From positions 2,418,001-2,482,000 of the forward strand of contig OZ244581.1 of the NCBI GenBank assembly GCA_965217935.1: a stretch of 64,000 nucleotides of DNA. Direction: 5' to 3'. Position 1 is the first letter of the stretch, and the number at the start of each line of letters is the position of its first letter. A program made the translations under genes and the position numbers. The stretch comes from JBBROS01 sp965217935 (GTDB lineage: Bacteria > Pseudomonadota > Alphaproteobacteria > Acetobacterales > Acetobacteraceae). Positions 8,296-17,263 of the stretch are shown one piece after another. The notes beneath the pieces are model-generated. The model made no database searches and had not been told where the DNA came from. It worked only from the letters and a program-made list of their open reading frames with translations.

Positions 8296-10968
8296 CTAAG
8301 GCGCGTAGGGCTCCAGCACCGCGACCCGGTGCATCATGCCCTTGTCCTCGTGCTCTAGGATGTGACAATGAAAGACGAAGCGGGCCGGCTCCAGCTTGCC
8401 TGCCCCGTCCCGCTCGGCGGCCAACCAGTTGCCGTCGAAGCTCAAGTTGACGAGGATCATACCGCTTCCATCCGTCGACGTGTCATGCGGAGCGGATGGG
8501 ATAAGCTGCCCCCTATCGAGTCCGGCGCAGGCAGAATTGGGATCACTGCGGTTGAGCATGAATGCATAGACCGGATGGCCGCCGCCCGTGCCGACCGCGC
8601 CAAGCGGCGCCACATTCGATCCACACTGCGATATACCGCGTGGAACGATAATGGTATCGTGTTGAAGCTCGGCGCCGGCCCCGCTATCCGACGCAAGGAG
8701 CAGCGAGGCGGGCAGTTGTACCAAATCGGCTGCCGAGGGCGTGCGCATAATCGCCTGTCCATTTGCATCCCGCGCGACGGTAAACTTCATCTGGTGGATG
8801 TGGAAGTTGTGAACCTCCTTTGAAATATTGACGAGTTCCCACTGCTCCACGCTCGCGGATGGGTTGGTTGGGCTCCTGTTGCGCTTAAGGACGCAAAGTC
8901 CCTTCTCGGCATTGAAGGTTGTCAGCACCACCGGATTTGTGGGCGAAATCGGCCGGCCATAGAGATCCAGTTCGACCAGAGGCGGTCCGGACGGGTGGGC
9001 GCGGGCCACGACGAACGTCTCGCCGAGGACGAAGCGCTCATCGCCGTCAGCGTCCTGGATGCCGAAATATATTCGGCGATGCGTTGTCCGAAGATCGAAG
9101 TGTAGAGCCGTCCAATAACGCACCTTACGCTCGGCATTGTTGGTGATGGCCTGGTGACCCGGCACAGCCTGCGCCAACTGAGCGTCCACTTGCGAGGCTG
9201 CATCGCCGGCCAGGTAGCCATCGCAATCTTCTCTGAGCCAGCGGCCCATCGCGAACAGCCGGTCAAGCCGGTTCTGGTCAGCCGCTCCACCCATGACGGG
9301 GCTTGGCGTGACCGGGCTTGGCATAGCGTGGCCAGACATTGCATGTGGAGGACTTGTCGGTCCCGCTGTGGCGGCATCCGGCGTTTGCGGCGCGGCAGGC
9401 ATCGTCTCGGGAGCCCCAGATTCAGGTGGGAGCGGCGCCATCGCGCCGAGACGTTCGGGTATTTGGTTGATCCCGCGCATAAGCGGCGTGCCACGCAGAA
9501 GCGCGGCGCCGCTGGCCTGCACCGGCACCCGGGTGCGCGCGGACAACGAGCGGATGGCGGTCCGCGCCCGCAAGGGTGAAGCTGGCAGCATCGTGGTCGC
9601 GACCACCTGCGGCGCCGGGAATATGACTTTGGCGAGCGCGACGTGCGGCCATGTATCCGCATCGTCCGGTGCGAAGCCAGCTTGGAAGGCCTCGTTCACG
9701 AGCTGGTAGGTTAAATCCCCATCGCCCCCACTCGCCGGTCGGCTGACACGCAGATCCGCCCGGCTTCCCGGCATCAACAACACTTCGCGGGCTAGCGGGG
9801 CGTACTGGCCGGTGTCTGGCGTCCCAGCAAGGCCCGCGCCATCCAACGAGATTACCTCGAATGGCGCATCGGCTACGACCTGGCCGGCATCGGCGTTCAG
9901 CCGGCGCAGGCTGAGCCGGTAGGTAATGTTGGCCGAAGCGTTTTGCACGCGCCAGACTTGCGCCTCGCCCGCCACGACGGTGGGGTATTGCGCGCCGTTG
10001 AGCGTGAACACCCAGTGACCCTCCGACGGGGTCAATGTGGTTCCGCCGCTCGTCAGCTCTGTGCCCGGCGGCAGCGTGCAGCCACCCACATTGCCAGCCA
10101 GCATCTTGTTCTCGCCGCAGAAGTCCGGCTCCTGATCGGCAAAGTTCACCCAGTGCGGCGCGCCGCCGGCGCCGGGCACTTGCACCAATTGTGCATCCTT
10201 CAACAGGATTGGTCGGATAGTGGCGCAGGCAGCCGGATCGGAACATTGTGGATCACCGATCAGGATCATTCCTGCCATGCCGCTCGCCACTTGCGGCTTG
10301 GCGATCCCGTGGATGTGCGGGTGGAACCAATCGATCCCAGCAGGATGGTCAGCAGGAAGCGTGATGCTGTAGCGTCGTTCGGCTGACGGACCGAAGCCGG
10401 ACGTGCAGGTGAAGATGAAGTCTCCGAACGGCCGGGTTACATCGCCCGGCTTGCCTTCGGTCGGCGGCGTCAGCAAACCGTGAAAGTGTTTGTTGAGCAG
10501 CCCGCCCACGCTTGACCAACCGTTCACGAAATCAAATGGCTGGGTGGCATCCATGCAGAGCCCGGCCACGCTGCCACTACTTCCGCCGAGTTGGTTTACC
10601 AGCCGGACCTTCAGCGTGTCTCCAGGAGTGAGTTTCAGCGCCGCCCCTGCATAAGGGTTTGCGCATACGGCCGGACTGCTGGCGTCGCACACCGTAAGCG
10701 TGGTCAGCGCATCAACTGGAATGTCGTGATTGGTGAGATCCTTACCAAGGATCGTCGGCTGTATGGCTCGCGCCATCGTCATGGTCACGTCCAGGACACC
10801 GCCGCTTGCCGTAAACATCGTCAGCGGAGGAAGCGTGTCCGTTTCAGCATTCGCGCAAACGGGAATCAGAGCGGAAACCAATAAGGCCGCTCCTGATTTT
10901 GTAACTCCGATAAAAACCCGGGCTGCCCACCGGCTTGCAGGCTGGTGTCCGATGCCGAGCATGAACAT
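8296..10968 (-). CDS. Large exported multicopper oxidase
   Basis: A cupredoxin-fold oxidase of 890 residues with an N-terminal signal sequence (cleavage near CANAE, about residue 41). The copper ligands are seen as KHFHGL (about 159), WFHPHIHGIA (about 216), HNFHIHQMKF (about 721) and FHCHILEHEDKGMM (about 864), i.e. the trinuclear and type 1 sites with the axial Met. The family couples substrate oxidation to reduction of O2 to water; the substrate here is unknown. It is much longer than ordinary 450-600-residue members, partly because of a proline/methionine-rich insert around residues 500-570 with PPHAMSGHAMPSP. The ATG at 10968 follows GGGAGGA. Flanking genes are transposase remnants, so it is probably cargo of transfer. 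Confidence 0.9.
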   Translation of the reverse strand: MFMLGIGHQPASRWAARVFIGVTKSGAALLVSALIPVCANAETDTLPPLTMFTASGGVLDVTMTMARAIQPTILGKDLTNHDIPVDALTTLTVCDASSPAVCANPYAGAALKLTPGDTLKVRLVNQLGGSSGSVAGLCMDATQPFDFVNGWSSVGGLLNKHFHGLLTPPTEGKPGDVTRPFGDFIFTCTSGFGPSAERRYSITLPADHPAGIDWFHPHIHGIAKPQVASGMAGMILIGDPQCSDPAACATIRPILLKDAQLVQVPGAGGAPHWVNFADQEPDFCGENKMLAGNVGGCTLPPGTELTSGGTTLTPSEGHWVFTLNGAQYPTVVAGEAQVWRVQNASANITYRLSLRRLNADAGQVVADAPFEVISLDGAGLAGTPDTGQYAPLAREVLLMPGSRADLRVSRPASGGDGDLTYQLVNEAFQAGFAPDDADTWPHVALAKVIFPAPQVVATTMLPASPLRARTAIRSLSARTRVPVQASGAALLRGTPLMRGINQIPERLGAMAPLPPESGAPETMPAAPQTPDAATAGPTSPPHAMSGHAMPSPVTPSPVMGGAADQNRLDRLFAMGRWLREDCDGYLAGDAASQVDAQLAQAVPGHQAITNNAERKVRYWTALHFDLRTTHRRIYFGIQDADGDERFVLGETFVVARAHPSGPPLVELDLYGRPISPTNPVVLTTFNAEKGLCVLKRNRSPTNPSASVEQWELVNISKEVHNFHIHQMKFTVARDANGQAIMRTPSAADLVQLPASLLLASDSGAGAELQHDTIIVPRGISQCGSNVAPLGAVGTGGGHPVYAFMLNRSDPNSACAGLDRGQLIPSAPHDTSTDGSGMILVNLSFDGNWLAAERDGAGKLEPARFVFHCHILEHEDKGMMHRVAVLEPYAP

Positions 10969-11014
10969 GAGTATCCTCCCGCAATTTGTTTACGGACAGG
11001 CTATTTACAAATTC

Positions 11015-11045
11015 ATATTAGTACCCGTGCCGCAAAAACTTGCAA
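11015..11045 (-). promoter_or_regulatory. Possible promoter of the multicopper oxidase gene
   Basis: The 250 bases upstream of the oxidase are much more AT-rich than the rest of the window. On the minus strand TTGCAA (11040-11045) could be a -35, followed by TACTAA at 16 bases (11018-11023) or TAATAT at 19 bases (11015-11020) as a -10. This is motif matching only; no regulator site is evident. Confidence 0.3.
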
Positions 11046-11236
11046 GAACATTCATTGCAATGCCTAGAGATTGTTTGCCTAATCTTATAGGGATAGTCTA
11101 TCTCCTGACACCTCATTGGAGAGCATCCAGATCTGTGGGATGTTCACGCCGCGGTGGCTCGAGCCGCCTCGTTTCCATTGTCGTTGGCCAGCCCCGGATA
11201 CCAGTGCTCGAATAGCGATCGGAGCGTGCCGTCTAG

Positions 11237-12108
11237 GCTCTGTGACTGAACTGCTTTGCGGCCTGGGCTTGATCCGGTCTGTGACCGTGCCCCCCTGGCA
11301 GGTGTCGAGGCTTTCAGAGAGACACGGTCATGACCAGGACTGGCCTGGACGACGCCCAATGGACGTCGCTGATGCTTGTGATGCAGCCAATCCCACGGGC
11401 ATGGAAGCGCGACGAGGCGGCGCTGCGCCGCTTCGTTGAGGCCGCGCTCTGGGTGTGCCGGACGGGCGCGCCGTGGCGTGACCTGCCGGATGCGCTGGGC
11501 TGTTGGGCCAGCATCTACCACCGCTGGCGGCGCTGGTGCGTGCGTGGCTGGTGGAAGCTGGTGTTCGAGGCCTTGCGCCCGAGCCTGCCCGCGGACGGGC
11601 TGTTGCTCCTGGACAGCACCACCTGCAAGGCGCACCGCGCCGCGAGCGGCGCCGCCCGCAGCACGGCCGCCGCCGAGGCGCTCGGCCGCAGCCGTGGCGG
11701 GCTGTGCTCCAAACTCCATGCCTGTGTTGACGGCGCGGGCCGGGTCTTGCGGCTGATCGCCAGTCCCGGCCAACACTCGGACCTGCGCTATGCGACCGCG
11801 CTCGCGTCCGGCATCCCGGCCTGCAACGCGGCCCTTGACCGAGGCTACATCTCGGCGCCACTGCGTGCCGCCTATGCGGCAAACGGATGCACGGTCCATG
11901 CCCCGCCCAGAAAGGGCATGATCGACCCGCCTGCCTGGGAACCCGCCCTGTATGCCAGCCGCCACCATGTCGAGAACCTGTTCGCCCGCATGAAGGATCA
12001 GGGGCGCATCGCACTTTGACGCGACAAAACACGCCAAAGCTGGATGGGCTTCGCTCATCTCGCCGCCACCATGATCAACTTGCGCCTCGCCCAGTTCAGT
12101 CACAGAGC
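11237..12108 (+). mobile_element. IS5-family insertion sequence, 872 bp, with CTAG target duplication
   Basis: The element is bounded by perfect inverted repeats: GCTCTGTGACTGAACTG at 11237 and its complement ending at 12108. CTAG is present on both sides (11233-11236 and 12109-12112), which matches the YTAR target duplication of the IS5 subgroup. It contains a single transposase gene with a nonsense codon (see the entry at 11330). The intact ends and duplication show a fairly recent insertion, next to older, decayed elements. Confidence 0.85.
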
Positions 12109-12112
12109 CTAG
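11330..12112 (+). pseudogene. IS5-family transposase with premature stop
   Basis: The first 229 codons hold an apparently complete DDE core: LLLLDSTTCKAHRAAS (first Asp), NAALDRGYISAPL (second Asp) and ASRHHVENLFARMKDQGRIA (Glu). After GRIAL the frame hits TGA at 12017-12019, but the same frame then reads RDKTRQSWMGFAHLAATMIN and LRLAQFSHRA to a TAG at 12110-12112, the usual C-terminus of this family. The TGA stands where an Arg codon is expected (CGA to TGA), so a single base change truncated the protein by about 30 residues. Catalytic residues survive; whether the short form is active is unknown. The natural stop codon lies across the element's right end. Confidence 0.82.
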
Positions 12113-12564
12113 CGGGTCAGGCTCCCCGGCGCCGGTTTTTAACGACTGGGATTTAAGGTCCGTGATGCCTGAGTTCTGCGCAACGCAGAGCATGGTTCTT
12201 GGCGCTTGAACGATGGAACTTTGCCAGAAACAGCTTGAAAAGCACGGGCTAGCCGAGCTGCCCGCCGCCGCCCGGCAATAGGTGCAACGGCCACAGGAAT
12301 AGCCGTCCGCGCGAACGCGTCCAGCCATAAACGTACTCTTTGACCACTGGAAACCACTCGTTCAGGGGTATCGACAGCCAGAATGCCGGGTCAAGTTCGC
12401 CTGCTCTCCGCCTTTGGCTACTGGTCGCCCCTTGCCTATGAAGCAGCATCGCAGGCCGCTACGGCACAACCCTGATCGCCCAAGCTCGCCAACACTCCAC
12501 GAAGACGGGGCAGCTTCGGATGGACGATGCCAAGCGCTTCGCTTTCGTGCGCCAGCGCCTCTGA
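12113..12564. other. Unassigned stretch between IS5 and IS1595 remnants
   Basis: I see no supportable gene. Near the right end the plus strand reads TKTGQLRMDDAKRFAFVRQRL before an in-frame TGA at 12562-12564, and this may be the decayed upstream part of the IS1595-type transposase that follows. The rest (about 12113-12480) has short open frames on both strands with no recognisable motif. Confidence 0.35.
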
Positions 12565-13017
12565 CCTGAGGACACCGGTCGCGCAACCGGGAAGGATACC
12601 CGCCGCGGCTCGTCAAAAAAGGGCAAGCCGCCCATCCCCGGCCTGATCGAGCGTGGCGGACAGATCGCGCTGCGCATGCTGGCCAATGTGCGAGCCGCCA
12701 TGATCAAGCCGGTCATCACCGCCGCGGTCGCCGCAGGCGCGCTCGTCAACACGGACAACCACAGTATCCACGCGCGCTCGCCCGCTTGGAGCCGCAGGCA
12801 CGAAACCGTTTGCCATGCCCGCGACGAGAATGAGGACGGCTCGCGCGAGGTCCATGTCTATACGATAGAGGGTTTCTGCTCGCTGCCGCGCTCCTGGCTG
12901 CATCCGCACCGGGGCATCTCGCCAGACAAGCTGCCGCGTTACCTCGGCTTCCTTCAGTTTGCGCACGATGCGCGCCGACGCGGCAAAGGCCTGCCCGCCG
13001 CCCTCGTTGCGGTTCTA
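12565..13017 (+). pseudogene. IS1595-family transposase remnant (C-terminal DDE part)
   Basis: The frame through 12676 reads GKPPIPGLIERGGQIALRML, AAMIKPVITAAVAAGALVNT, DNHSIHARSPAWSRRHETV, EVHVYTIEGFCSLPRSW and LHPHRGISPDKLPRYLGFLQ. This is the catalytic half of ISXO2/IS1595-type transposases, where the usual motifs are VHTDEY, NHS and HVNTIEGFWS. The second catalytic Asp is present as TDN, but the zinc-ribbon N-terminus is lost, a TGA lies at 12562, and the tail runs into unrelated sequence. No terminal repeats were found. Confidence 0.75.
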
Positions 13018-13139
13018 AGCGTCGTTTCATGGGACGGCGAGCGGTCCCGTGCAATGACGCCCGGTCGCATGATGGGGCCGCCACCGCCCCGGAACCCAAC
13101 ACGCGTTGTCTGTCCTCCACGGGCGTCGCCTGCTTGCTG

Positions 13140-15101
13140 TCAAACGTCGACCTCCTCCACCGTCCGCGCCCGATCCTGGATGAACTGAAACCGCAACTCC
13201 GGGCGCCGGCCCATCAGGCTCTCGACAAGCGTGTTCGTCGTGGCGCGGTCTTCCGCCGCAGCCAGCACCTTCAGCAAGGTGCGCTTGCCTGGGTCCATGG
13301 TCGTCTCCTTCAACGCCATTGGCGGCATCTCGCCCAATCCCTTGAACCGGCTGACATCGACCTTGGCGCCGGATTTGAAGTCGCGCTTGATGCGGCGGTC
13401 CTTGTCGGCGTCGTCCATGGCATAGACGGACTTGGCGCCCTGGGTGATGCGGTAGAGCGGCGGCTGGGCGAGGTAGACGTGGCCGTGGCGCACCAGTTCG
13501 GGCAGCTCCCGATAGAAGAACGTCATCAGCAACGAGGCGATGTGCGCGCCGTCCACGTCGGCGTCCGTCATGATGATGACCCGGCCGTAGCGCAGGCGCG
13601 TGCGGTCGAAGCGGTCGCCGACGCCGCAGCCCAGCGCCTCGATCAGGTCCTTCAGCTCCTGATTCTGGCGCAGCTTGTCGGCGCTCGCGCTCGCGACATT
13701 GAGGATCTTGCCCCGGAGCGGCAGCACGGCCTGGGTTTCGCGGTTGCGCGCCTGCTTGGCGGACCCGCCGGCGCTGTCGCCCTCGACCAGGAAGATCTCG
13801 GTGTCGTCCCGGCTCTCGCGCGAGCAGTCGGCGAGCTTGCCAGGGAGGCGGAGCCGCCGGGTCGCGGTTTTGCGGGAGACGTCCTTCGATTCCTTGCGGC
13901 GCAGGCGTTCCTCGGCGCGTTCGATCACGAAGGCGAGCAGGTTGTCGGCCTGCGCCGGGTTGCCGGCGAGGAAGTGGTCGAACCGGTCGCGCATAGCTTG
14001 CTCGACCAGGCGGGCGGCTTCCGGGCTGGTCAGCTTCTCCTTGGTCTGGCCCTGGAACTGCGGCTCTCTGACGAAGGCGGAGAGTTTGGCGGCCATCTGG
14101 CCGAGCAGATCTTCCGGGGTGATCTGCGCGGTCTTGCGTTGGCCGCGCTGCTCGCCCCAGTGGCGCAAGCCTTTCAGCAGCGCGGCGCGGAACCCGGCCT
14201 CATGGGTGCCGCCCTGCGCCGTGGGCACGGTATTGCAATACGAGTCGAGAAAGCCCTCGCCGTGCTCGAGCCAGGTGAGGGCCCATTCGGCCCGCCCGCC
14301 CTGGCCGGCTGCAAGCTCGGCTTCCCCGGCCCAGATCGCGGGCAACGCCATCGCGGCCTCGCCGATGTCTTCCTGCAGGCTGTCCTTGAGGCCGCCGGGG
14401 AAGTGCAGGGTTGCCTCGGCGGGAATATCGGGGGTTTTCAGCAGGGCGGGGTTGCAGGTCCAGCGGATGCGGACGCCCCGGAACAGGTAGGCTTTGGAGC
14501 GGCACAGCTTATAAAGCCGGGCCGGGCCGAACTGAAGACCGCCGAAGATATCCGGGTCGGGATGGAAGCGGATCGTGGTGCCGCGGCGGTTCTGGGTTTG
14601 GCCGGCATTCTGCAGCTTGGTCTTCGGTTTGCCGCGGGCGTAGCTTTGCCGCCAGAGCGTGCGGTCGCGGGCGACCTCCACGTCCATGCAGTCGGAAAGG
14701 GCATTGACCACCGAACTGCCGACGCCGTGCAGGCCGCCGGAGGTCGCGTAGGCTTTGCCGCCGAACTTTCCGCCGGAATGCAGCGTCGTGAGGATCACTT
14801 CAAGGGCGCTCAGGTTCTTGAACTTCGGATGCGGGTCGACCGGGATGCCGCGCCCGTTATCGCGGATCAGCAGCCAGTTGCCGGGTTCAAGCGAGACGTC
14901 GATCGCGGTGGCGTGCCCGGCGACCGCCTCGTCCATGGCATTGTCCAGAATTTCGGCAGCCAGGTGATGCAGGGCAGCCTCATCGGTGCCGCCGATGTAC
15001 ATGCCGGGGCGGCGGCGGACGGGTTCGAGGCCTTCGAGGACCTCGATGTCGCGAGCGGAGTAACTATCGCTCGAGCTGGTGAGCGGAAGCAAGTTGTTCA
15101 T
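13140..15101 (-). CDS. parE: DNA topoisomerase IV subunit B
   Basis: The 653-residue ATPase subunit of topoisomerase IV, which with ParC decatenates daughter chromosomes. The GHKL ATPase is seen as AEILDNAMDEAVAG, IRDNGRGIPVDPHPK and ATSGGLHGVGSSVVNALSD. The TOPRIM domain begins near residue 438 with FLVEGDSAGGSAKQARN and has TDADVDGAHIASLLMTFFYR around 511; SRFKGLGEMPPMALKETTM is typical of ParE. Its length of about 650, with no long insertion in the TOPRIM region, favours ParE over GyrB. The ATG at 15101 has only a weak GGAA upstream. parC is not in the window. Confidence 0.93.
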   Translation of the reverse strand: MNNLLPLTSSSDSYSARDIEVLEGLEPVRRRPGMYIGGTDEAALHHLAAEILDNAMDEAVAGHATAIDVSLEPGNWLLIRDNGRGIPVDPHPKFKNLSALEVILTTLHSGGKFGGKAYATSGGLHGVGSSVVNALSDCMDVEVARDRTLWRQSYARGKPKTKLQNAGQTQNRRGTTIRFHPDPDIFGGLQFGPARLYKLCRSKAYLFRGVRIRWTCNPALLKTPDIPAEATLHFPGGLKDSLQEDIGEAAMALPAIWAGEAELAAGQGGRAEWALTWLEHGEGFLDSYCNTVPTAQGGTHEAGFRAALLKGLRHWGEQRGQRKTAQITPEDLLGQMAAKLSAFVREPQFQGQTKEKLTSPEAARLVEQAMRDRFDHFLAGNPAQADNLLAFVIERAEERLRRKESKDVSRKTATRRLRLPGKLADCSRESRDDTEIFLVEGDSAGGSAKQARNRETQAVLPLRGKILNVASASADKLRQNQELKDLIEALGCGVGDRFDRTRLRYGRVIIMTDADVDGAHIASLLMTFFYRELPELVRHGHVYLAQPPLYRITQGAKSVYAMDDADKDRRIKRDFKSGAKVDVSRFKGLGEMPPMALKETTMDPGKRTLLKVLAAAEDRATTNTLVESLMGRRPELRFQFIQDRARTVEEVDV

Positions 15102-15194
15102 GGTGTGTTCCCAATCCGTCTGCCACGCTAATCGAGCATTGACGGATGGGCAAGCAGCCCTCCCCCATTCAGGGAGAGGGCATGCGCGGCGGGA

Positions 15195-15740
15195 TCAGTT
15201 GCGGAAGCTGCCGCTCGGCTCCTGCGTGTGCGCTTCAAGGAACCAAAGCTGCTTGTCGAGCCCGCGGGACACTTCGGTCAGCAGGTCGGCGGTGTCCATG
15301 TCGCCGGCTTCGTCCGTGTCCTCGATGTTTTGCCGCACCGCATTGGCGCAAGCGGCGTAGCGCTCGACCAAGGCCGCGATATGGTCGGCGATCTGGTAGA
15401 TGTCGGTCGGGTAGGGCGGCAGGCTGGTCCCTTCGGTGACGGCCTGGGCCGTGCCGCGGGCTGTGCCGCCGAGCATGGTGATGCGCTCTGCCATCATGTC
15501 CACCCACTCGTCCTGCGCCTTGCGGAACGTGTCGAGCATCAGATGGACGCCGATGAACTGCGGACCCTTGAGGTTCCAATGGGCTTGCTTGGTGATCAGG
15601 CCGAGGTCGATGCCGTCGGCCAGGCGGGCCTGCAAGATCTCCATCGAGACCGCTTTGGCATTGTTCTTGAGGTTGTTGTTGGTCTTGTGCAGCCGGGCGG
15701 TCCTGGTCTGGCCCTCGAGGTTGCTGGGGCTATCAGCCAT
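15195..15740 (-). CDS. dps: Dps-family DNA starvation/ferritin-like protein
   Basis: A 181-residue member of the Dps family, which forms dodecamers that bind DNA and oxidise and store Fe(II). The ferroxidase residues are in ITKQAHWNLKGPQFIGVHLM and DTFRKAQDEWVDMMAERI; the C-terminus reads EVSRGLDKQLWFLEAHTQE. The polar, basic N-terminus (ARLHKTNNNLKNNAKA) could contact DNA. I chose the ATG at 15740 (MADSPSNLEG), with GGAG eight bases upstream, over an in-frame ATG twelve codons earlier. It follows parE on the same strand with about 90 bases between. Confidence 0.93.
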   Translation of the reverse strand: MADSPSNLEGQTRTARLHKTNNNLKNNAKAVSMEILQARLADGIDLGLITKQAHWNLKGPQFIGVHLMLDTFRKAQDEWVDMMAERITMLGGTARGTAQAVTEGTSLPPYPTDIYQIADHIAALVERYAACANAVRQNIEDTDEAGDMDTADLLTEVSRGLDKQLWFLEAHTQEPSGSFRN

Positions 15741-15829
15741 GAGGCGAACTCCGTTGATGTCTGTGTGACGGCACAACGCGAGATGGCTGGGAATGGTTTT
15801 CGGTCAAGTGCCGGGCGGGCTGCCGACGT

Positions 15830-16309
15830 TCACCCGGGTTCCCGCTTGGCCATCGGCGGCACGAACAGCGGCGCCGTGTCCCACGGAAACAGGATCCACG
15901 TGTCCTGCGGCACCTCGACGACCCAGGTGTCGGCCACGGCCGCGCCGGCGGGCTTGGCGTAGAGGCAGGCGAAGTGGGCGCGGGGCAGCAGGCTGCGCAC
16001 CAGCTTGGCGGTGGTGCCGCTGTCGACCAGATCGTCGATGATGGCGAAGCCTTCGCCATCCCCCGCCGCGGCCGGGCCTTTCAGCAGACGGGGCTCGCCT
16101 TGCAGCTCCTCCTCGTAGCTCGCCACGCAGACGCTCTCGACCAGGCGGCAATCCAGTTCCCGGGCGATGATCGCCGCCGGAATCAGTCCGCCGCGGCTGA
16201 TGGCGACCAGGCCTCGGAACGGGCCGAGCGGCATGAGCGTGGCGGCGAGGGTGCGGGCGTCGCGATGCAACTGGTCCCAGGTCACGGTCGCGTAGGTGGC
16301 GCCGCTCAA
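15830..16309 (-). CDS. gpt: Xanthine/guanine phosphoribosyltransferase
   Basis: The 159-residue enzyme transfers phosphoribose from PRPP to xanthine or guanine in purine salvage. The PRPP-binding loop is FAIIDDLVDSGTTAKLVRSL (about residue 90); the substrate-side motif LVAISRGGLIPAAIIAREL and the end PQDTWILFPWDTAPLFVPP are typical of bacterial Gpt. It overlaps csaA by four bases (ATGA), so the two are co-translated. Confidence 0.92.
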   Translation of the reverse strand: MSGATYATVTWDQLHRDARTLAATLMPLGPFRGLVAISRGGLIPAAIIARELDCRLVESVCVASYEEELQGEPRLLKGPAAAGDGEGFAIIDDLVDSGTTAKLVRSLLPRAHFACLYAKPAGAAVADTWVVEVPQDTWILFPWDTAPLFVPPMAKREPG

Positions 16310-16647
16310 AACAGCCGCCCTCCGTTGGGCACCTCAAGGTCGGGGCGGAGCAGCACGACGGCGCCCTCCGGGTCCGGCAGGCCGAGGGTCAGCACCTCGC
16401 TGCGGAAGGGGCCGATCTGGCGCGGCGGGAAGTTGACCACGGCGCACACCTGGCGCCCGATCAGGACATCCGGCGTGTAGCGCTCGGTGATTTGCGCCGA
16501 GGATTGGCGCGTGCCGAGCTCCGGGCCGAAGTCGATCCATAGCTTGATCGCGGGCTTGCGAGCTTCGGGAAAAGGCTGCGCGTCGGTGATGGTGCCGACG
16601 CGGATGTCGACGTGGCCGAATTGCTCGGGGGTGAGGGCGGAGGTCAT
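16306..16647 (-). CDS. csaA: CsaA-type tRNA-binding-domain protein
   Basis: A protein of about 113 residues made of one OB-fold tRNA-binding domain. It reads FGHVDIRVGTITDAQPFPEA, LWIDFGPELGTRQSSAQIT, VCAVVNFPPRQIGPFRSEVL and ends in ARRL-like DLEVPNGGRLF, as CsaA does. The family is reported to have export-chaperone-like activity, and the fold is shared with MetRS/PheRS tRNA-binding domains. I chose MTSALTPEQF (16647) as the start; an in-frame ATG four codons upstream is possible. Its 5' end is duplicated at 17207-17263, beyond the VOC gene. It is coupled to gpt. Confidence 0.88.
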   Translation of the reverse strand: MTSALTPEQFGHVDIRVGTITDAQPFPEARKPAIKLWIDFGPELGTRQSSAQITERYTPDVLIGRQVCAVVNFPPRQIGPFRSEVLTLGLPDPEGAVVLLRPDLEVPNGGRLF

Positions 16648-16727
16648 GGGCCGCATCATGCTGATTGCCGGTTGGTTGCCAAGCCATGCCGGCCGCTGCG
16701 CTGGTCTGACGGCGGCAGATCACGATC
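16612..16727. repeat. Direct repeat copy A: csaA 5' end and upstream region
   Basis: The first 12 codons of csaA and about 80 bases before them recur 616 bases to the right, at 17228-17343. The core (16612-16649 against 17228-17265) is almost perfect, including AATTGCTCGGGGGTGAGGGC; similarity falls off beyond TTGGTTGCCAAGCCAT. Confidence 0.8.
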
Positions 16728-16748
16728 AGGAGCCGCGTTCAAGTCAAC

Positions 16749-17162
16749 TCAGGCGGGTTCCGCAATAGCGTCATAGCCCCGTTCATTGAACTCGATCAGA
16801 CAGAAGCCATGGCCGAACGGGTCGGCAAACGTCGCTAGTCTCCCGTATGGAGCGTCACGCGTGCCCCCCTCTTGAACCGCACCCGCGGCAATGGCCCGCG
16901 TGATCGCCGAGTCGAGGTCATCTACGACGACGTCGAGGTGAACTGGCGACCAGTGCCGCTCGTAGCGGCGCCGGTCGCTGCTGGCTGGGCCGCTGCGCGT
17001 CCCCGCCGTCTTTTCCAGCAGATAGATCGGAACGTCGGCGCCGCGCAGTTCAATGAACCCGCCGTTGAAACGCCTGCCGATCCGTAGCCCCAATGCAGCG
17101 GCGTAGAACGCCACGCCGCGATCAATGTCAGGAACGTCGATATTTACAAGGAGGCTTGGCAT
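16749..17162 (-). CDS. Glyoxalase/bleomycin-resistance (VOC) family protein
   Basis: A 137-residue vicinal-oxygen-chelate protein with the two beta-alpha-beta-beta-beta modules: LLVNIDVPDIDRGVAFYAAA, GGFIELRGADVPIYLLEK, SPVHLDVVVDDLDSAITRAI and ATFADPFGHGFCLIEF. Candidate metal ligands are His in PVHLD and Glu in LIEFNE. The substrate cannot be inferred; relatives include glyoxalases, dioxygenases and drug-binding proteins. It lies between two copies of the csaA 5' end, so it was probably inserted there by a duplication event. Confidence 0.85.
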   Translation of the reverse strand: MPSLLVNIDVPDIDRGVAFYAAALGLRIGRRFNGGFIELRGADVPIYLLEKTAGTRSGPASSDRRRYERHWSPVHLDVVVDDLDSAITRAIAAGAVQEGGTRDAPYGRLATFADPFGHGFCLIEFNERGYDAIAEPA

Positions 17163-17206
17163 GCATGCATCTCAGTTGGAATTTCAGATAAACAGATCGG
17201 GCCTGC

Positions 17207-17263
17207 TCACCACAACCGTCCTGGCGTGTGGCCGAATTGCTCGGGGGTGAGGGCGGAGGTCAT
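17207..17263 (-). pseudogene. Truncated second copy of the csaA start (18 codons)
   Basis: ATG at 17263 opens a frame reading MTSALTPEQFGHTPGRLW and then TGA. The first 12 residues are identical to csaA; the remaining six are unrelated. The upstream DNA is also csaA-like. It is the left-over half of a duplication that brackets the VOC gene. Confidence 0.75.

Noticed and set aside
13029..15131. 700-codon plus-strand open frame opposite parE
   Set aside because: Shadow of parE; no motifs, and the minus frame is a full ParE.
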